Shown in pieces: positions 1 to 8,816 of a stretch of 64,000 nt of DNA. The stretch lies in assembly GCA_023418475.1 (NCBI GenBank), contig JAEZZO010000030.1, positions 1-64,000 of the forward strand. The letters are read 5' to 3'. Each line of letters starts with the position of its first letter. The stretch's first letter is position 1. This DNA comes from Bacillota bacterium. Lineage in GTDB: Bacteria; Bacillota; Clostridia; Lachnospirales; Lachnospiraceae. Below the pieces are notes generated by a model. The model worked only from the letters and a program-made list of their open reading frames with translations. It had not been told where the DNA came from and did no database searches. Both the position numbers and the translations under genes were made by a program.

Positions 1-150
1 TAATTAAGTATAGAAGAAAAGCTGCATTACCTAAAAACAGCAATATTATGAAATCATTCATAAAAACTCCCTACTGCCATGTAAATCAGGCGGTGAAAAA
101 TATCTTACCCTACGCAGAACTTTGCTATTATTATGGTATTCTTTATTCAC
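1..150. other. window edge, no gene seen
   Basis: This stretch lies downstream of the leftward potD gene. I see no convincing coding frame, hairpin with a T-run, or RNA gene in it. The short rightward open frame across 48-284 overlaps the potD 3' end and has no ribosome binding site, so it is treated as chance. Confidence 0.4.
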
Positions 151-1209
151 TTACTTATCTAAGCCGGACTTTACAACATTCCACTGATCAATATAGAGCG
201 ATTCTATTTTATCACCAAGATAACGATAGGTGGTGCATCTGTCAAGAACGGATTGTTCCGGGAATGCAACCTTACTGTTTTTAATAGCTGCATCTGTTAT
301 TTTCTCTCTGGCTACTGTATTTGGGGTAGAGTAGGTGATATATTCAAAATTCTTCAGGGCGATATCCCCGTCACACATGAAATTAATGAATTTTTCAGCA
401 TTCTCTTTGTTTCTGCAATTTTTCGGGATAACCCATCCGTCAATCCATACATTAGAGCCTTCCTTCGGTACAACATATTCCAGATCGGGATTTTCCCTTT
501 GGGTAAAGATAGCCTCGCCTGAATAAATTACGCCGATTGCAGCCTCACCGCCGATCATTTTATCACGCACCTGATCAACTACATAGGCTTGTACTAATGG
601 ATATTGAGATTTTAACAATTCGGTTGCTTCATTTATCTGTGCCTTGTCAGTGGTATTAATATCATAACCCAGATAGGACAGAGCAATACCAAATGCGTCA
701 CGAACACTATCCATCATTAATATATTACCGGAATATTTCTTGTCAAAAAGTACATCCCAGCTATCAATCGGTTCTTTTACCATTTTCTTGTTATAAAGGA
801 TACCGAGAGTTCCCCAGCAGTAAGGGACGCTGTATTTATTAGAAGGATCAAAATTCTGGGCACTTTTTAAATACGCAGGATCAATATTTTTGATATTAGG
901 AACATTATCAAAATTGATTTCCGAGATTAATTTCTCGTCAATCATTCTTTGAATCATATAGTCAGAAGGACAGACCACATCATATTGTACAGCACCGGCC
1001 TTAATTCTGGCATACATATCTTCATTCTGTTCAAATTCCTCATATACCACCTTAATACCGGTCTCTTTTTCAAAAAGGTCACGCACCTCGGGGTCCATAT
1101 ATTCACCCCAATTGTATACATAAACCTTTTCAATGTTATCCTTACTGCAACCGGTAAGGAGTCCGATGGACATAATGGTTATGAATAATAAAGCTATAAT
1201 TTTTTTCAT
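151..1209 (-). CDS. potD: spermidine/putrescine ABC transporter substrate-binding lipoprotein PotD
   Basis: Extracytoplasmic polyamine receptor of a PotABCD importer, 352 aa. The N-terminus is a lipoprotein signal peptide with hydrophobic residues 4-18 and lipobox LTGC, so Cys21 would be acylated and anchor the protein on the outer membrane face. The mature part starts with the family-typical segment VYVYNWGEYMDPEV and has the length of PotD/PotF-type periplasmic binding proteins. It is the last gene of the leftward operon after potA, potB and potC; a good GAGAGGT ribosome site precedes the ATG. A short GC-rich dyad (1226-1240) sits between potC and potD and could affect relative expression. 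Spermidine versus putrescine preference cannot be read from the sequence. Confidence 0.93.
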   Translation of the reverse strand: MKKIIALLFITIMSIGLLTGCSKDNIEKVYVYNWGEYMDPEVRDLFEKETGIKVVYEEFEQNEDMYARIKAGAVQYDVVCPSDYMIQRMIDEKLISEINFDNVPNIKNIDPAYLKSAQNFDPSNKYSVPYCWGTLGILYNKKMVKEPIDSWDVLFDKKYSGNILMMDSVRDAFGIALSYLGYDINTTDKAQINEATELLKSQYPLVQAYVVDQVRDKMIGGEAAIGVIYSGEAIFTQRENPDLEYVVPKEGSNVWIDGWVIPKNCRNKENAEKFINFMCDGDIALKNFEYITYSTPNTVAREKITDAAIKNSKVAFPEQSVLDRCTTYRYLGDKIESLYIDQWNVVKSGLDK

Positions 1210-1273
1210 ATCTACCTCTCATTCCGCCGCTTGCAGCGGCATTTTTATCATATGGGGAGCCTTAACCGGCATA

Positions 1274-2062
1274 TCAAATTTTTCTCGTCGGTGCATTTTT
1301 ATCTGCATTTTTACGATTAATAATAATCAGAAGAACTAATACGGTAATAAACATTAAGGTGGATAATGCGTAGATCTCCGGTTTTATTCCCTTTCTTACT
1401 TCAGTGTAAATCTTCGTGGAAAGAGTGTTAATCTGAGGGCCCTTTGTAAAATAAGTGATAACAAAATCATCCAGCGACATCGTAAATGCTAAAAAGAAAC
1501 CGGATAAAACACCGGACAAGATATCAGGTAAAATCACTTTGAAAAAAGAATACAACGGGGAAGCACCTAAGTCCAATGCTGCTTCAAAGGTATTCGGGTT
1601 TAATTGCTTTAACTTTGGCATAACACTTAGTATGACATAAGGGATATTGAAGGTAATATGAGCCAGTAAAACACTGGTAAATCCCAAAGTATAATTCATA
1701 GCAACGAAGATCAGCATCAAAGAAATACCGGTTACAATATCGGCATTCAACATTGGAATATTGGTAATGCCAAGCAAAATAACCCTTGGTGTCCTTTTCA
1801 TGCTGTTGATGGCAATTGCAGCTGCCGTACCGATTACAGTGGCAATGAAAGCCGATAGGAGAGCCAGAATTAAGGTAGTGGATAAGGCACTCATGATATC
1901 GGCATTACGAAATAATTCTTTATACCAGTTAAGAGTAAAACCACCCCAACGGGAACGGGATTTTGAGGCGTTAAAGGATAGTATGATTAATATTAAAATC
2001 GGTGCATATAAGAAGACCAGAATGATGCCGACATAAAACCGGCTGAGGAAACGCTTTACCAT
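1274..2062 (-). CDS. potC: polyamine ABC transporter permease PotC
   Basis: Inner-membrane permease of the polyamine importer, 262 aa with about six hydrophobic segments. The cytoplasmic EAA loop that contacts the ATPase is visible near residues 170-195 (FEAALDLGASPLYSFFKVIL). It starts inside the end of potB (about 7 nt overlap), indicating translational coupling, and is followed by potD. Length and position match PotC/YdcV-type permeases; it would form a heterodimer with PotB. Confidence 0.93.
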   Translation of the reverse strand: MVKRFLSRFYVGIILVFLYAPILILIILSFNASKSRSRWGGFTLNWYKELFRNADIMSALSTTLILALLSAFIATVIGTAAAIAINSMKRTPRVILLGITNIPMLNADIVTGISLMLIFVAMNYTLGFTSVLLAHITFNIPYVILSVMPKLKQLNPNTFEAALDLGASPLYSFFKVILPDILSGVLSGFFLAFTMSLDDFVITYFTKGPQINTLSTKIYTEVRKGIKPEIYALSTLMFITVLVLLIIINRKNADKNAPTRKI

Positions 2063-2940
2063 AAACTGCCTCCTTCGCTTCCTTTTTCATATTTTGATAG
2101 TACGGCCATACTAAATAATATAAATATCATAAGTACCAGGGACAAACCGGATCCGGTATGCCAGTTGCCCAGTCGAAACTGCTGTTCAATCACATTACCA
2201 ATAAGAACAATCTTGCTACCGCCAAGTATAGTAGAGATTACGAAGGTAGTAAGTGATGGAACAAATACCATCGTTATACCACTGATTACGCCGGGAAGGG
2301 TAAGGGGAAATATAATTTGGCCAAAGGTTTGAAGACCGCTTGCACCTAAATCTCTTGCAGCATTAATGACATCCTGATCAATCCTGCTGAGAACGTTGTA
2401 AATGGGTAATACCATAAAGGGCAGAAAATTATAAACCATACCAAGCACAATTGCACTCGGCGTATTGATTAGATTGACAGCCGGTAAGTGAAAAAATGCA
2501 AGGATGCTGTTAAGGACACCTGTCTTCTCCAGAATATTTTGCCAGGCTATTGTTCGCAACAAAAAATTCATCCACATTGGAAGTATAATTACGAGTACAA
2601 TAAAGCTATTGCTCTTCATCTTGGTATCTACTAAGATCATGGCTAACGGATAGGCGAGAGCCAGACAAAGCAGAGTACTTAAAATAGAGAGACCTAGCGA
2701 CAACAGGAGAGCCTTCCGGTTGATCGGATCAAATATTAGTGCAATGTTGTCCAAGGTAAAACCGCCTCCCTGCCCGGACAGACCATAGATTATGATCATG
2801 ATCAGGGGGATGATAATAAAACCGGCCATCCATATTAAGTAAGGAAAGGAAAGCCATCGGGTATTCATAAAACGAGGGATATGAAGTTCTTTTTTTTGTG
2901 ATTTCCTGGTTTCAGGTTGTTTGTTAGTAAGGTTTAACAT
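2056..2940 (-). CDS. potB: polyamine ABC transporter permease PotB
   Basis: First membrane subunit of the polyamine importer, 294 aa. A hydrophilic N-terminal tail of about 30 residues precedes six predicted membrane helices; the EAA motif reads INAARDLGASGLQTFGQIIF near residue 200. An AGGAG site lies about 10 nt before the ATG at 2940. It lies between potA and potC in the same operon, in the order potA-potB-potC-potD usual in Firmicutes. Confidence 0.92.
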   Translation of the reverse strand: MLNLTNKQPETRKSQKKELHIPRFMNTRWLSFPYLIWMAGFIIIPLIMIIIYGLSGQGGGFTLDNIALIFDPINRKALLLSLGLSILSTLLCLALAYPLAMILVDTKMKSNSFIVLVIILPMWMNFLLRTIAWQNILEKTGVLNSILAFFHLPAVNLINTPSAIVLGMVYNFLPFMVLPIYNVLSRIDQDVINAARDLGASGLQTFGQIIFPLTLPGVISGITMVFVPSLTTFVISTILGGSKIVLIGNVIEQQFRLGNWHTGSGLSLVLMIFILFSMAVLSKYEKGSEGGSLW

Positions 2941-3003
2941 AGGAATTCAGCTCCTATCTATTATAGTAATTAGGATATTTAGGAATGGATTAAGAAATAT
3001 TAC

Positions 3004-4080
3004 TTATTCAGCAATTTCTGCGGCCTGCTCATCCTCAGAGACAGGTTTGTTCATAATCTGGATATCAAATGGATCAACATGGATACCAACCTCAGTGCCT
3101 ACCGGAGAGAGATCCGTGGAATGTACCAGCCAAGCATGACCATTCGCCATTACTTCCATTTCGTAATGAACACCTTTAAAGAGCAAAGAGGTTACTCTGC
3201 CGGTAATGGTACCGTCCTCCGGTTTTACTAAATCAATATCTTCCGGACGAATAACCACATCAACCGGCTTATTTTTACCAAAACCGATATCGACACAGGG
3301 AAAATTAGTGCCAAGGATATTGACCAGCTTATCCTCTACCATGGTGGAAGCAAGAATATTACTGTCACCGATAAAGTCAGCAACAAATGCATTTTCCGGT
3401 TCGTTATAGATATGTTCCGGAGTACCGATCTGCTGTATATAGCCTTGATTCATAACAACGATCGTATCTGACATGGTAAGTGCTTCTTCCTGATCATGCG
3501 TTACATAGACAAAAGTGATACCCAGTTCATTTTTTAAACGGATCAGTTCGTATTGCATATCCTGTCGAAGCTTTAAATCCAAAGCACCAAGCGGCTCATC
3601 AAGCAGAAGTACCTTGGGTTCATTTACAATAGCTCTGGCAATGGCAATTCGCTGCTGCTGACCTCCACTTAAAGAATCCGGCATACGGTTTTCAAAACCA
3701 TCGAGGTTAACCAGCTTAAGGGCATATTTAATTTTATCATTAATATAGTTTTTACTTTTCTTTTTAATCTTTAGACCAAAAGCAATATTTTCAGCAATGG
3801 TCATATGCGTAAACAAGGCATACTTTTGAAAAACAGTATTTAACAGACGTTCATTGGGAGGAAGCTTCGTAATCTCTTTTCCCTCGAAGATTACCTGACC
3901 CTGGGTGGGTGTTTCGAAGCCGCCTATAATCCGCAGCGTAGTGGTTTTGCCACAGCCGGAGGGGCCAAGCAGGGTTACAAATTCATTTTCGCGTATGTAT
4001 AGGTTTAAATCATCAAGTACAACCGTTTCTCCAAATGATTTTGAAATATTCACCAAATTGATTAATTTATTATCTGTCAT
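3004..4080 (-). CDS. potA: polyamine ABC transporter ATP-binding protein PotA
   Basis: ATPase energising polyamine import, 358 aa. The Walker A motif GPSGCGKTT is at residues 39-47, the ABC signature LSGGQ at 137-141, and Walker B with LLLDEPLGALD follows at about 157-168. The C-terminal third (about 240-345) has the look of a TOBE domain, as in PotA/MalK-type importer ATPases. A strong AAGGAGG site precedes the ATG at 4080. It is the first transporter gene and follows the regulator gene by about 70 nt. Confidence 0.94.
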   Translation of the reverse strand: MTDNKLINLVNISKSFGETVVLDDLNLYIRENEFVTLLGPSGCGKTTTLRIIGGFETPTQGQVIFEGKEITKLPPNERLLNTVFQKYALFTHMTIAENIAFGLKIKKKSKNYINDKIKYALKLVNLDGFENRMPDSLSGGQQQRIAIARAIVNEPKVLLLDEPLGALDLKLRQDMQYELIRLKNELGITFVYVTHDQEEALTMSDTIVVMNQGYIQQIGTPEHIYNEPENAFVADFIGDSNILASTMVEDKLVNILGTNFPCVDIGFGKNKPVDVVIRPEDIDLVKPEDGTITGRVTSLLFKGVHYEMEVMANGHAWLVHSTDLSPVGTEVGIHVDPFDIQIMNKPVSEDEQAAEIAE

Positions 4081-4152
4081 CAGGGTTCCTCCTTATAGTG
4101 AAAACTTAACAAACAATCAGCCGAAGCCGGAGAGCTATCATTAAGCAGCGTA

Positions 4153-4692
4153 TTAAAAGCTGGGTGGTGTTGATACCCATAAAAGAGTAGCGCCGGTTTT
4201 CTCGGAAGCTGTAATATAATGCTGCTTATTAGCCGTAAAATAAAAAGATTCCCCTTTTTTTATCTTGTGGCTGCGGTTCCCGATATGAAGTGTAACACTT
4301 CCGTTTAAAATATAACCAAATTCCTCTCCCTCGTGAGGATTATCGGGGTAAGTGGAACCTCCTGCGTCCAGAGTCAGCAAAATTGGTTCCATTATATTTT
4401 TCTGCGCATTTGGAATAATCCATTTGACTTCATTTTTCAGATCGGAATCATATTTCTCGAAATAATCCGTTTTCTTAAAGACTACCTGCTCGGCAGTTGT
4501 TCCGCTGAAGAATTCTTCCAGGTTCGTTCCAAGACACTGCAGGATATCCACAAGAGTTGCTATGGAAGGTGAGGTCAGATCCCGTTCTAATTGGGAAATA
4601 AATCCTTTTGACAATTCAGCTCTGTCAGCAAGCTCCTCCTGAGTCAGACTTTTCTGTATTCTTAATTCCTTGATTTTCGATCCGATATGCAT
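4153..4692 (-). CDS. XRE-family transcriptional regulator with C-terminal cupin domain
   Basis: DNA-binding regulator of 179 aa. An XRE helix-turn-helix occupies roughly residues 8-60 (KSLTQEELADRAELSKGFIS) and a small cupin barrel roughly 105-175 (PHEGEEFGYILNGSVTLHIG). This architecture is that of PuuR-like polyamine regulators and of many potABCD-linked regulators in Clostridia. It is the first gene of the leftward pot operon; the promoter and a dyad operator lie directly upstream, so autorepression together with control of polyamine uptake is a reasonable inference. The cupin may bind a polyamine or related ligand. Confidence 0.88.
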   Translation of the reverse strand: MHIGSKIKELRIQKSLTQEELADRAELSKGFISQLERDLTSPSIATLVDILQCLGTNLEEFFSGTTAEQVVFKKTDYFEKYDSDLKNEVKWIIPNAQKNIMEPILLTLDAGGSTYPDNPHEGEEFGYILNGSVTLHIGNRSHKIKKGESFYFTANKQHYITASEKTGATLLWVSTPPSF

Positions 4693-4732
4693 GATGCGCT
4701 TCCTTTCGAATTCTTACATAGAATAAACTTAA

Positions 4733-4751
4733 AGTTTAGTTACGCTAAACT
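4733..4751 (-). promoter_or_regulatory. dyad operator in front of the pot operon
   Basis: Perfect 7-bp arms AGTTTAG and CTAAACT are separated by 5 nt. The site lies just downstream of the predicted transcription start of the regulator-pot operon, where a bound repressor would block transcription. The likely ligand is the XRE/cupin protein encoded by the first gene; this is inferred from position. Confidence 0.55.
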
Positions 4752-4764
4752 GCAAACAATTTAA

Positions 4765-4792
4765 ATTATACTAAGATATTTTGTATTGTCAA
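4765..4792 (-). promoter_or_regulatory. sigma-A-type promoter of the regulator-potABCD operon
   Basis: On the minus strand, TTGACA (4792-4787) and TATAAT (4770-4765) are perfect consensus boxes separated by 16 nt. They lie about 75 nt upstream of the regulator ATG. Confidence 0.75.
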
Positions 4793-4978
4793 TAACCTTT
4801 TCAAAAAGTTGCTAAAGAAGTTGAAAGAAGTTGTATTTCTTCGAAAGAGCTTGATTTTGGGGGAGGATCGTCCTTTCGGGATGGAAATAGATATGATAAA
4901 ATAAATGATAAATTTATATTGCTTTTTACGCACATAATGGGGTACTTGGCCGTTAATCATTAGGAAAGGAGGTTTTGA

Positions 4979-5437
4979 ATGTCAATTGATATAAAGGAGC
5001 AATACGATAAAATATATCGTTTTTGCTATTATAAGGTTGGGAATCATGTGATAGCGGAAGACCTTACCCAGGAAACCTTTCTGAAATACTTTGCGCAGAC
5101 TTCGTATCTGGAGCATGGTAAGAAGCTTGCTTATCTTTATACCATAGCACGAAATCTCTGTATAGATCATTATCGCAGGCGCAGGGAGGAAACGCTTAGT
5201 GAGGAAGCCCCGGATGCTGACCACTTCGGACAGGTGGAACTTAGCATAGCACTGCGCCAGGCACTTAAAATCTTACCGGTAGCGGAACAGGAGCTATTGC
5301 TTTTTCGATATGCTAATGAGCTTTCGGTGAGAGAGATTTCTTCTATCATGGGTATTTCACGTTTTACGGTATATCGTAAGATGAATTCTGCTGTGGGTAC
5401 ACTAAAGAAAATATTGAGAGAGGAGGATTTTTTATGA
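4979..5437 (+). CDS. ECF-like RNA polymerase sigma factor
   Basis: Alternative sigma factor of 152 aa. Region 2 covers about residues 8-70, including the typical AEDLTQETFLKYF stretch; region 4 is the helix-turn-helix at about 95-145 (LSVREISSIMGISRFTVYRK). The AAAGGAGG site 7 nt before the ATG supports the start. The stop overlaps the start of the next gene, a membrane protein, by four bases, followed by an ABC exporter pair. Such a layout suggests the sigma factor controls its own operon, with the membrane protein as a possible anti-sigma or sensor; the latter is inference. Confidence 0.85.
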   Translation: MSIDIKEQYDKIYRFCYYKVGNHVIAEDLTQETFLKYFAQTSYLEHGKKLAYLYTIARNLCIDHYRRRREETLSEEAPDADHFGQVELSIALRQALKILPVAEQELLLFRYANELSVREISSIMGISRFTVYRKMNSAVGTLKKILREEDFL

Positions 5438-6162
5438 ATAAAGTATTAAAGAACGCAATTAAGACAGTGTTTGATGTTCAGCCCCCGGTTAAGAAAGATG
5501 ATTTTCTGAAGCAGCTGCACTATCCCCAAATTACATATCAGGGATTTTTATGGAACCAGATTTGTTATATCCGTAAGCGAGCATGGGTAGCTGCCGCTTT
5601 GATAGTAATACTCGGCTGGATTTTTGCCTATCGACTTCCTCTGTTCCAGGTCTTGAGGCCTGACGGGATGAAAATCTGGAGTGTTTCAGCGCTTCTTCCT
5701 TTTCTTGCGATGATAACAATTACAGAAATTTATCGTTCTGCCGCTTTTCGTATGGCCGAGCTTGAGAGAAGCTGCCGTTTTAGTCTTACTCAGATCGTGA
5801 TGGCGAGGATGAGTATACTGGGGACACTGAATGCAGCCGTTGTATTATTGCTGCTTAGCATGATAAGTCAAATATCAACGTACAGTCTGCTGCAAACAGT
5901 TTCTTATACAATGGTGCCATATTTGATAGTCTGTGCAATTTGCCTGTACCTGCTTGGTAAAATGCCTGGTTCAGATGGGATTTATACCTGCGGGGCAGTC
6001 ACAGGTTTCATTAGTATTATGAACATAATTTGTGAGAATACGGCGAAAATACTTTACTCAAAGGCTTATCTGAATGTTTGGCTGGTACTATTCATCAGCT
6101 GTATTCTTTTGATTGGGATTCAGATACGTAAATTAGTGATGGGAGGTTATTATGGAGCTTAA
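5434..6162 (+). CDS. polytopic membrane protein encoded between sigma factor and ABC transporter
   Basis: Unrecognised membrane protein of 242 aa. A soluble N-terminal segment of about 45 residues (rich in Lys/Pro/Gln) is followed by about six hydrophobic segments near residues 50-70, 82-100, 125-145, 152-180, 185-203 and 215-235. It overlaps the sigma gene by 4 nt (ATGA) and the ABC ATPase gene by 11 nt, so translation is coupled on both sides. The position after a sigma factor, with a cytoplasmic N-terminal part that could hold the sigma, suggests an anti-sigma role, but no zinc-finger anti-sigma motif is visible. It could equally be an extra transporter subunit. Confidence 0.6.
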   Translation: MNKVLKNAIKTVFDVQPPVKKDDFLKQLHYPQITYQGFLWNQICYIRKRAWVAAALIVILGWIFAYRLPLFQVLRPDGMKIWSVSALLPFLAMITITEIYRSAAFRMAELERSCRFSLTQIVMARMSILGTLNAAVVLLLLSMISQISTYSLLQTVSYTMVPYLIVCAICLYLLGKMPGSDGIYTCGAVTGFISIMNIICENTAKILYSKAYLNVWLVLFISCILLIGIQIRKLVMGGYYGA

Positions 6163-7021
6163 GTTAGACAAGGTTACAAAGCAATATGGCAGTAAAATTG
6201 CTTGTGATCGTATTTCATTTTCATTTCAAAGAGGGGTATATGGCCTTCTGGGAGCCAATGGCGCGGGAAAAACAACCTTGATGCGCATCCTTTGCGGTGT
6301 GCTGGATCCAACTTCCGGAACCGTAAGTTTTAATAATATTGATGTCAATCAGGAAGATTTCCGAAATGCACTTGGTTATCTGCCACAGGAATTCGGATAT
6401 TATCCTGAATTTACGGCAATGGATTTTATGCTTTATATGGCAGCAATAAAGGGCCTGCCAAAAACAAGGGCAATAGAACGGGCATGGGAGCTTATGGAGC
6501 AGGTATCTCTTGAAAAAGAAGCGAAAAAGAAGATAAAAACCTTTTCCGGAGGTATGAAACAACGTCTGGGTATTGCACAGTCTTTATTGAATGATCCAAG
6601 AATTCTGGTATTGGATGAACCAACCGCCGGTCTTGATCCCAAGGAGCGTATACATTTTCGTAATTTGATTTCGCGTCTTGGAGCAGATCGAATTGTATTA
6701 CTTTCCACACATATTGTTTCTGATGTGGAACATATTGCAAATACGATTCTTATTATGAAAAACGGACAATTAATTCATCAAGGTACGCGTGATGAAATTA
6801 TCAGGTCAATTGACGGTAAGGTATGGGAGTGTGTACTTCCTCAAGCCGAAGCAGACCGTTTGTGTGATAAATATCCGGTGATTAACTTACGCCAGGAGGA
6901 GAGTGGTCAGACCTTGCTGCGTCTTGTCTCAAGTGAAAAACCTTGTACCTTTGCAATTAGTGTTCAAGCTACCTTAGAAGATTTGTATTTGTATTATTTT
7001 AGTGAGACGAACGAAGTGTGA
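6152..7021 (+). CDS. ABC transporter ATP-binding protein (ABC-2 exporter type)
   Basis: ATPase of 289 aa. It shows Walker A GANGAGKTTL near residues 35-44, signature FSGGMKQR near 131-138, Walker B with LVLDEPTAGLDP near 152-163 and the switch histidine in LSTHIVSDVE. The C-terminal 70 residues are the variable tail seen in CcmA/NatA-like exporter ATPases. Its start lies inside the end of the upstream membrane-protein gene; the permease gene follows about 110 nt later. Substrate is unknown; drug, peptide or stress-related export is plausible from the sigma-factor context. Confidence 0.9.
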   Translation: MELKLDKVTKQYGSKIACDRISFSFQRGVYGLLGANGAGKTTLMRILCGVLDPTSGTVSFNNIDVNQEDFRNALGYLPQEFGYYPEFTAMDFMLYMAAIKGLPKTRAIERAWELMEQVSLEKEAKKKIKTFSGGMKQRLGIAQSLLNDPRILVLDEPTAGLDPKERIHFRNLISRLGADRIVLLSTHIVSDVEHIANTILIMKNGQLIHQGTRDEIIRSIDGKVWECVLPQAEADRLCDKYPVINLRQEESGQTLLRLVSSEKPCTFAISVQATLEDLYLYYFSETNEV

Positions 7022-7130
7022 AGTAAAAGCATCTTCACATTAATTATTTGTGATGCTGCCTTGCGGCATCATGATTGGAAGTATGAAAAGAATACTTTCT
7101 GGAATTACAACTATAAAGAAGGGGAAAATT

Positions 7131-8348
7131 ATGAATGCATTTTGGATATTGGTTTGTTTTGAGTATAAAAAGATTATGAGAAAGAGAAGTGTCAAAATAA
7201 CCATGCTGCTTGCTCTTTTTGTGACAGTGATTGATGTCACCGGAACACTTCTTGGCAGCAGTTATAGGAATGGAAAAACCTATGAAACCTATTATGAGGG
7301 CATGATAAAGGATAGAGCCTATATGCGTGCCTTAGAGGGACGATTATTGGACGGGAAGCTTATCATGGAAGCAGTAAATGCTTATACACAAATACCGGAA
7401 GCAAATGATTATCAGGATACGATAGAGTATCAGACAATTGCACGCCCCTACAGCGGTGTATACGGTATGACTCGTGGAGCCTATAACACGGATTCAAAAC
7501 GATTTAATATGGAAGATTTTCAAAAATTAACTACGGCACAGGCAGATCAATTCTACAACGCCCGAAGGAATCAGATTAAGCATATTGTAGAGTTAATGCA
7601 CATGAGCAATAAGGCTGAAAAACAGGTGCTAGCCTGGGCAGAACAGGTGGAAACACCCTTGAAATTATCCTATGCAGATGGCTATACACGTTTCTTTGAA
7701 TTGGTTAATATGATAGGGCTTACAGCATCATTTGTTATGGCAATCTGTATAGCGCCCCTGTTTTCGGGAGAATATACAACAGGTACCGATCAACTTATAC
7801 TATCCTCCAAATACGGTAAAAATAAAGTCATTACTGCAAAGCTTTTTACAGGGTTTACAGTGGCTTCGTTGATCTGCCTGGTGATAACAGCAATCACTCT
7901 TTGCCTGTCTCTGGCTATTTTTGGCGCGGATGGTGGCAAGGCTCCGTTACAGCTTTATATGATGATGTCTCCCTACGCTCTGACAATGGATCAGACCACA
8001 CTAGTCCTATGCATCTGTATTCTTTTATCCTGTATTATGACAGCCGCAATCACAATGCTGCTATCTGCCAAGTTTAAATCACCTTTTGGCGTGATTATTC
8101 TGGTAAGTGCTCTGTTATTTATACCAATGATGGGCAACATAACGAATAAGAACTTACTTCTCTACAGACTATATCATCTTTTCCCGACGCAAATGTCCTC
8201 GTTCGTATCTGCGGTGGATCGTATTCCATACGAGTTTTTCGGATTGGTGCTTAAGCCGTATTGGTTCTTGCCTATGTTTGCAGCAGTAGTCAGTATTATA
8301 CTGTCACCCCTTGCGTATCGTTCATTTCAAAAACATCAGATTGGTTAA
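7131..8348 (+). CDS. ABC-2 type transporter permease
   Basis: Membrane partner of the preceding ATPase, 405 aa. One N-terminal hydrophobic helix (near residues 20-40) is followed by an extracytoplasmic domain of about 150 residues rich in Tyr/Gln/Glu, then at least five further membrane segments: the ABC-2 architecture. I chose the ATG at 7131, preceded by AAGGGG with proper spacing; an in-frame ATG at 7050 lacks a site and lies in a repeat-like intergenic segment. It closes the sigma-membrane protein-ATPase-permease cluster. Confidence 0.85.
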   Translation: MNAFWILVCFEYKKIMRKRSVKITMLLALFVTVIDVTGTLLGSSYRNGKTYETYYEGMIKDRAYMRALEGRLLDGKLIMEAVNAYTQIPEANDYQDTIEYQTIARPYSGVYGMTRGAYNTDSKRFNMEDFQKLTTAQADQFYNARRNQIKHIVELMHMSNKAEKQVLAWAEQVETPLKLSYADGYTRFFELVNMIGLTASFVMAICIAPLFSGEYTTGTDQLILSSKYGKNKVITAKLFTGFTVASLICLVITAITLCLSLAIFGADGGKAPLQLYMMMSPYALTMDQTTLVLCICILLSCIMTAAITMLLSAKFKSPFGVIILVSALLFIPMMGNITNKNLLLYRLYHLFPTQMSSFVSAVDRIPYEFFGLVLKPYWFLPMFAAVVSIILSPLAYRSFQKHQIG

Positions 8349-8475
8349 GTTGCTTTGCCAATTCCACGATTACCCAATACAGGTAATCATGGGAAGTCCG
8401 GTCTGTGACACAGGAATATAGATACACCCATATCCAATCGGTACATCTTTTTAGGATTTTTACGCCTGAATTATA

Positions 8476-8667
8476 TTATTCTTTATCGCAGTCAATATTA
8501 GCACTGGTCTGATTATTTCTAATTTCTCTCTGTGTCAATACGGTTTGCAGAGTATCACCAAGCTGGCTGAAAACTGCACTGAGAACAGAGATATCATCAT
8601 CCGAACACGATTTTGAGATAGCACAGGCAACGGAGGTTACCAGGGCAATCAATTCACATTCATCCAT
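8476..8667 (-). CDS. small DUF6774-like protein
   Basis: Soluble protein of 63 aa with the pattern ELIALVTSVACAISKSCSDD and LSAVFSQLGDTLQTVLTQRE, resembling the short DUF6774 proteins common in Lachnospiraceae. Function is unknown. The ATG at 8667 is preserved behind a GGAAG site; a longer in-frame reading from 8814 would add 49 residues of non-homologous, hydrophobic sequence and is rejected. It lies downstream of aroC on the same strand and may be transcribed with it. Confidence 0.65.
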   Translation of the reverse strand: MDECELIALVTSVACAISKSCSDDDISVLSAVFSQLGDTLQTVLTQREIRNNQTSANIDCDKE

Positions 8668-8816
8668 AGGCTTCCATTCTGCAAAGATAATTATAGTTTG
8701 CATATTGCTTTCAATATTATATATGATGGAAAATGAAAAATGGTGTGTGAAGTAAAAGTACCTTCCAATATTATTTGTGATAACGGTTAACGGCATTAAC
8801 ATGGCAGAAGGCATGG

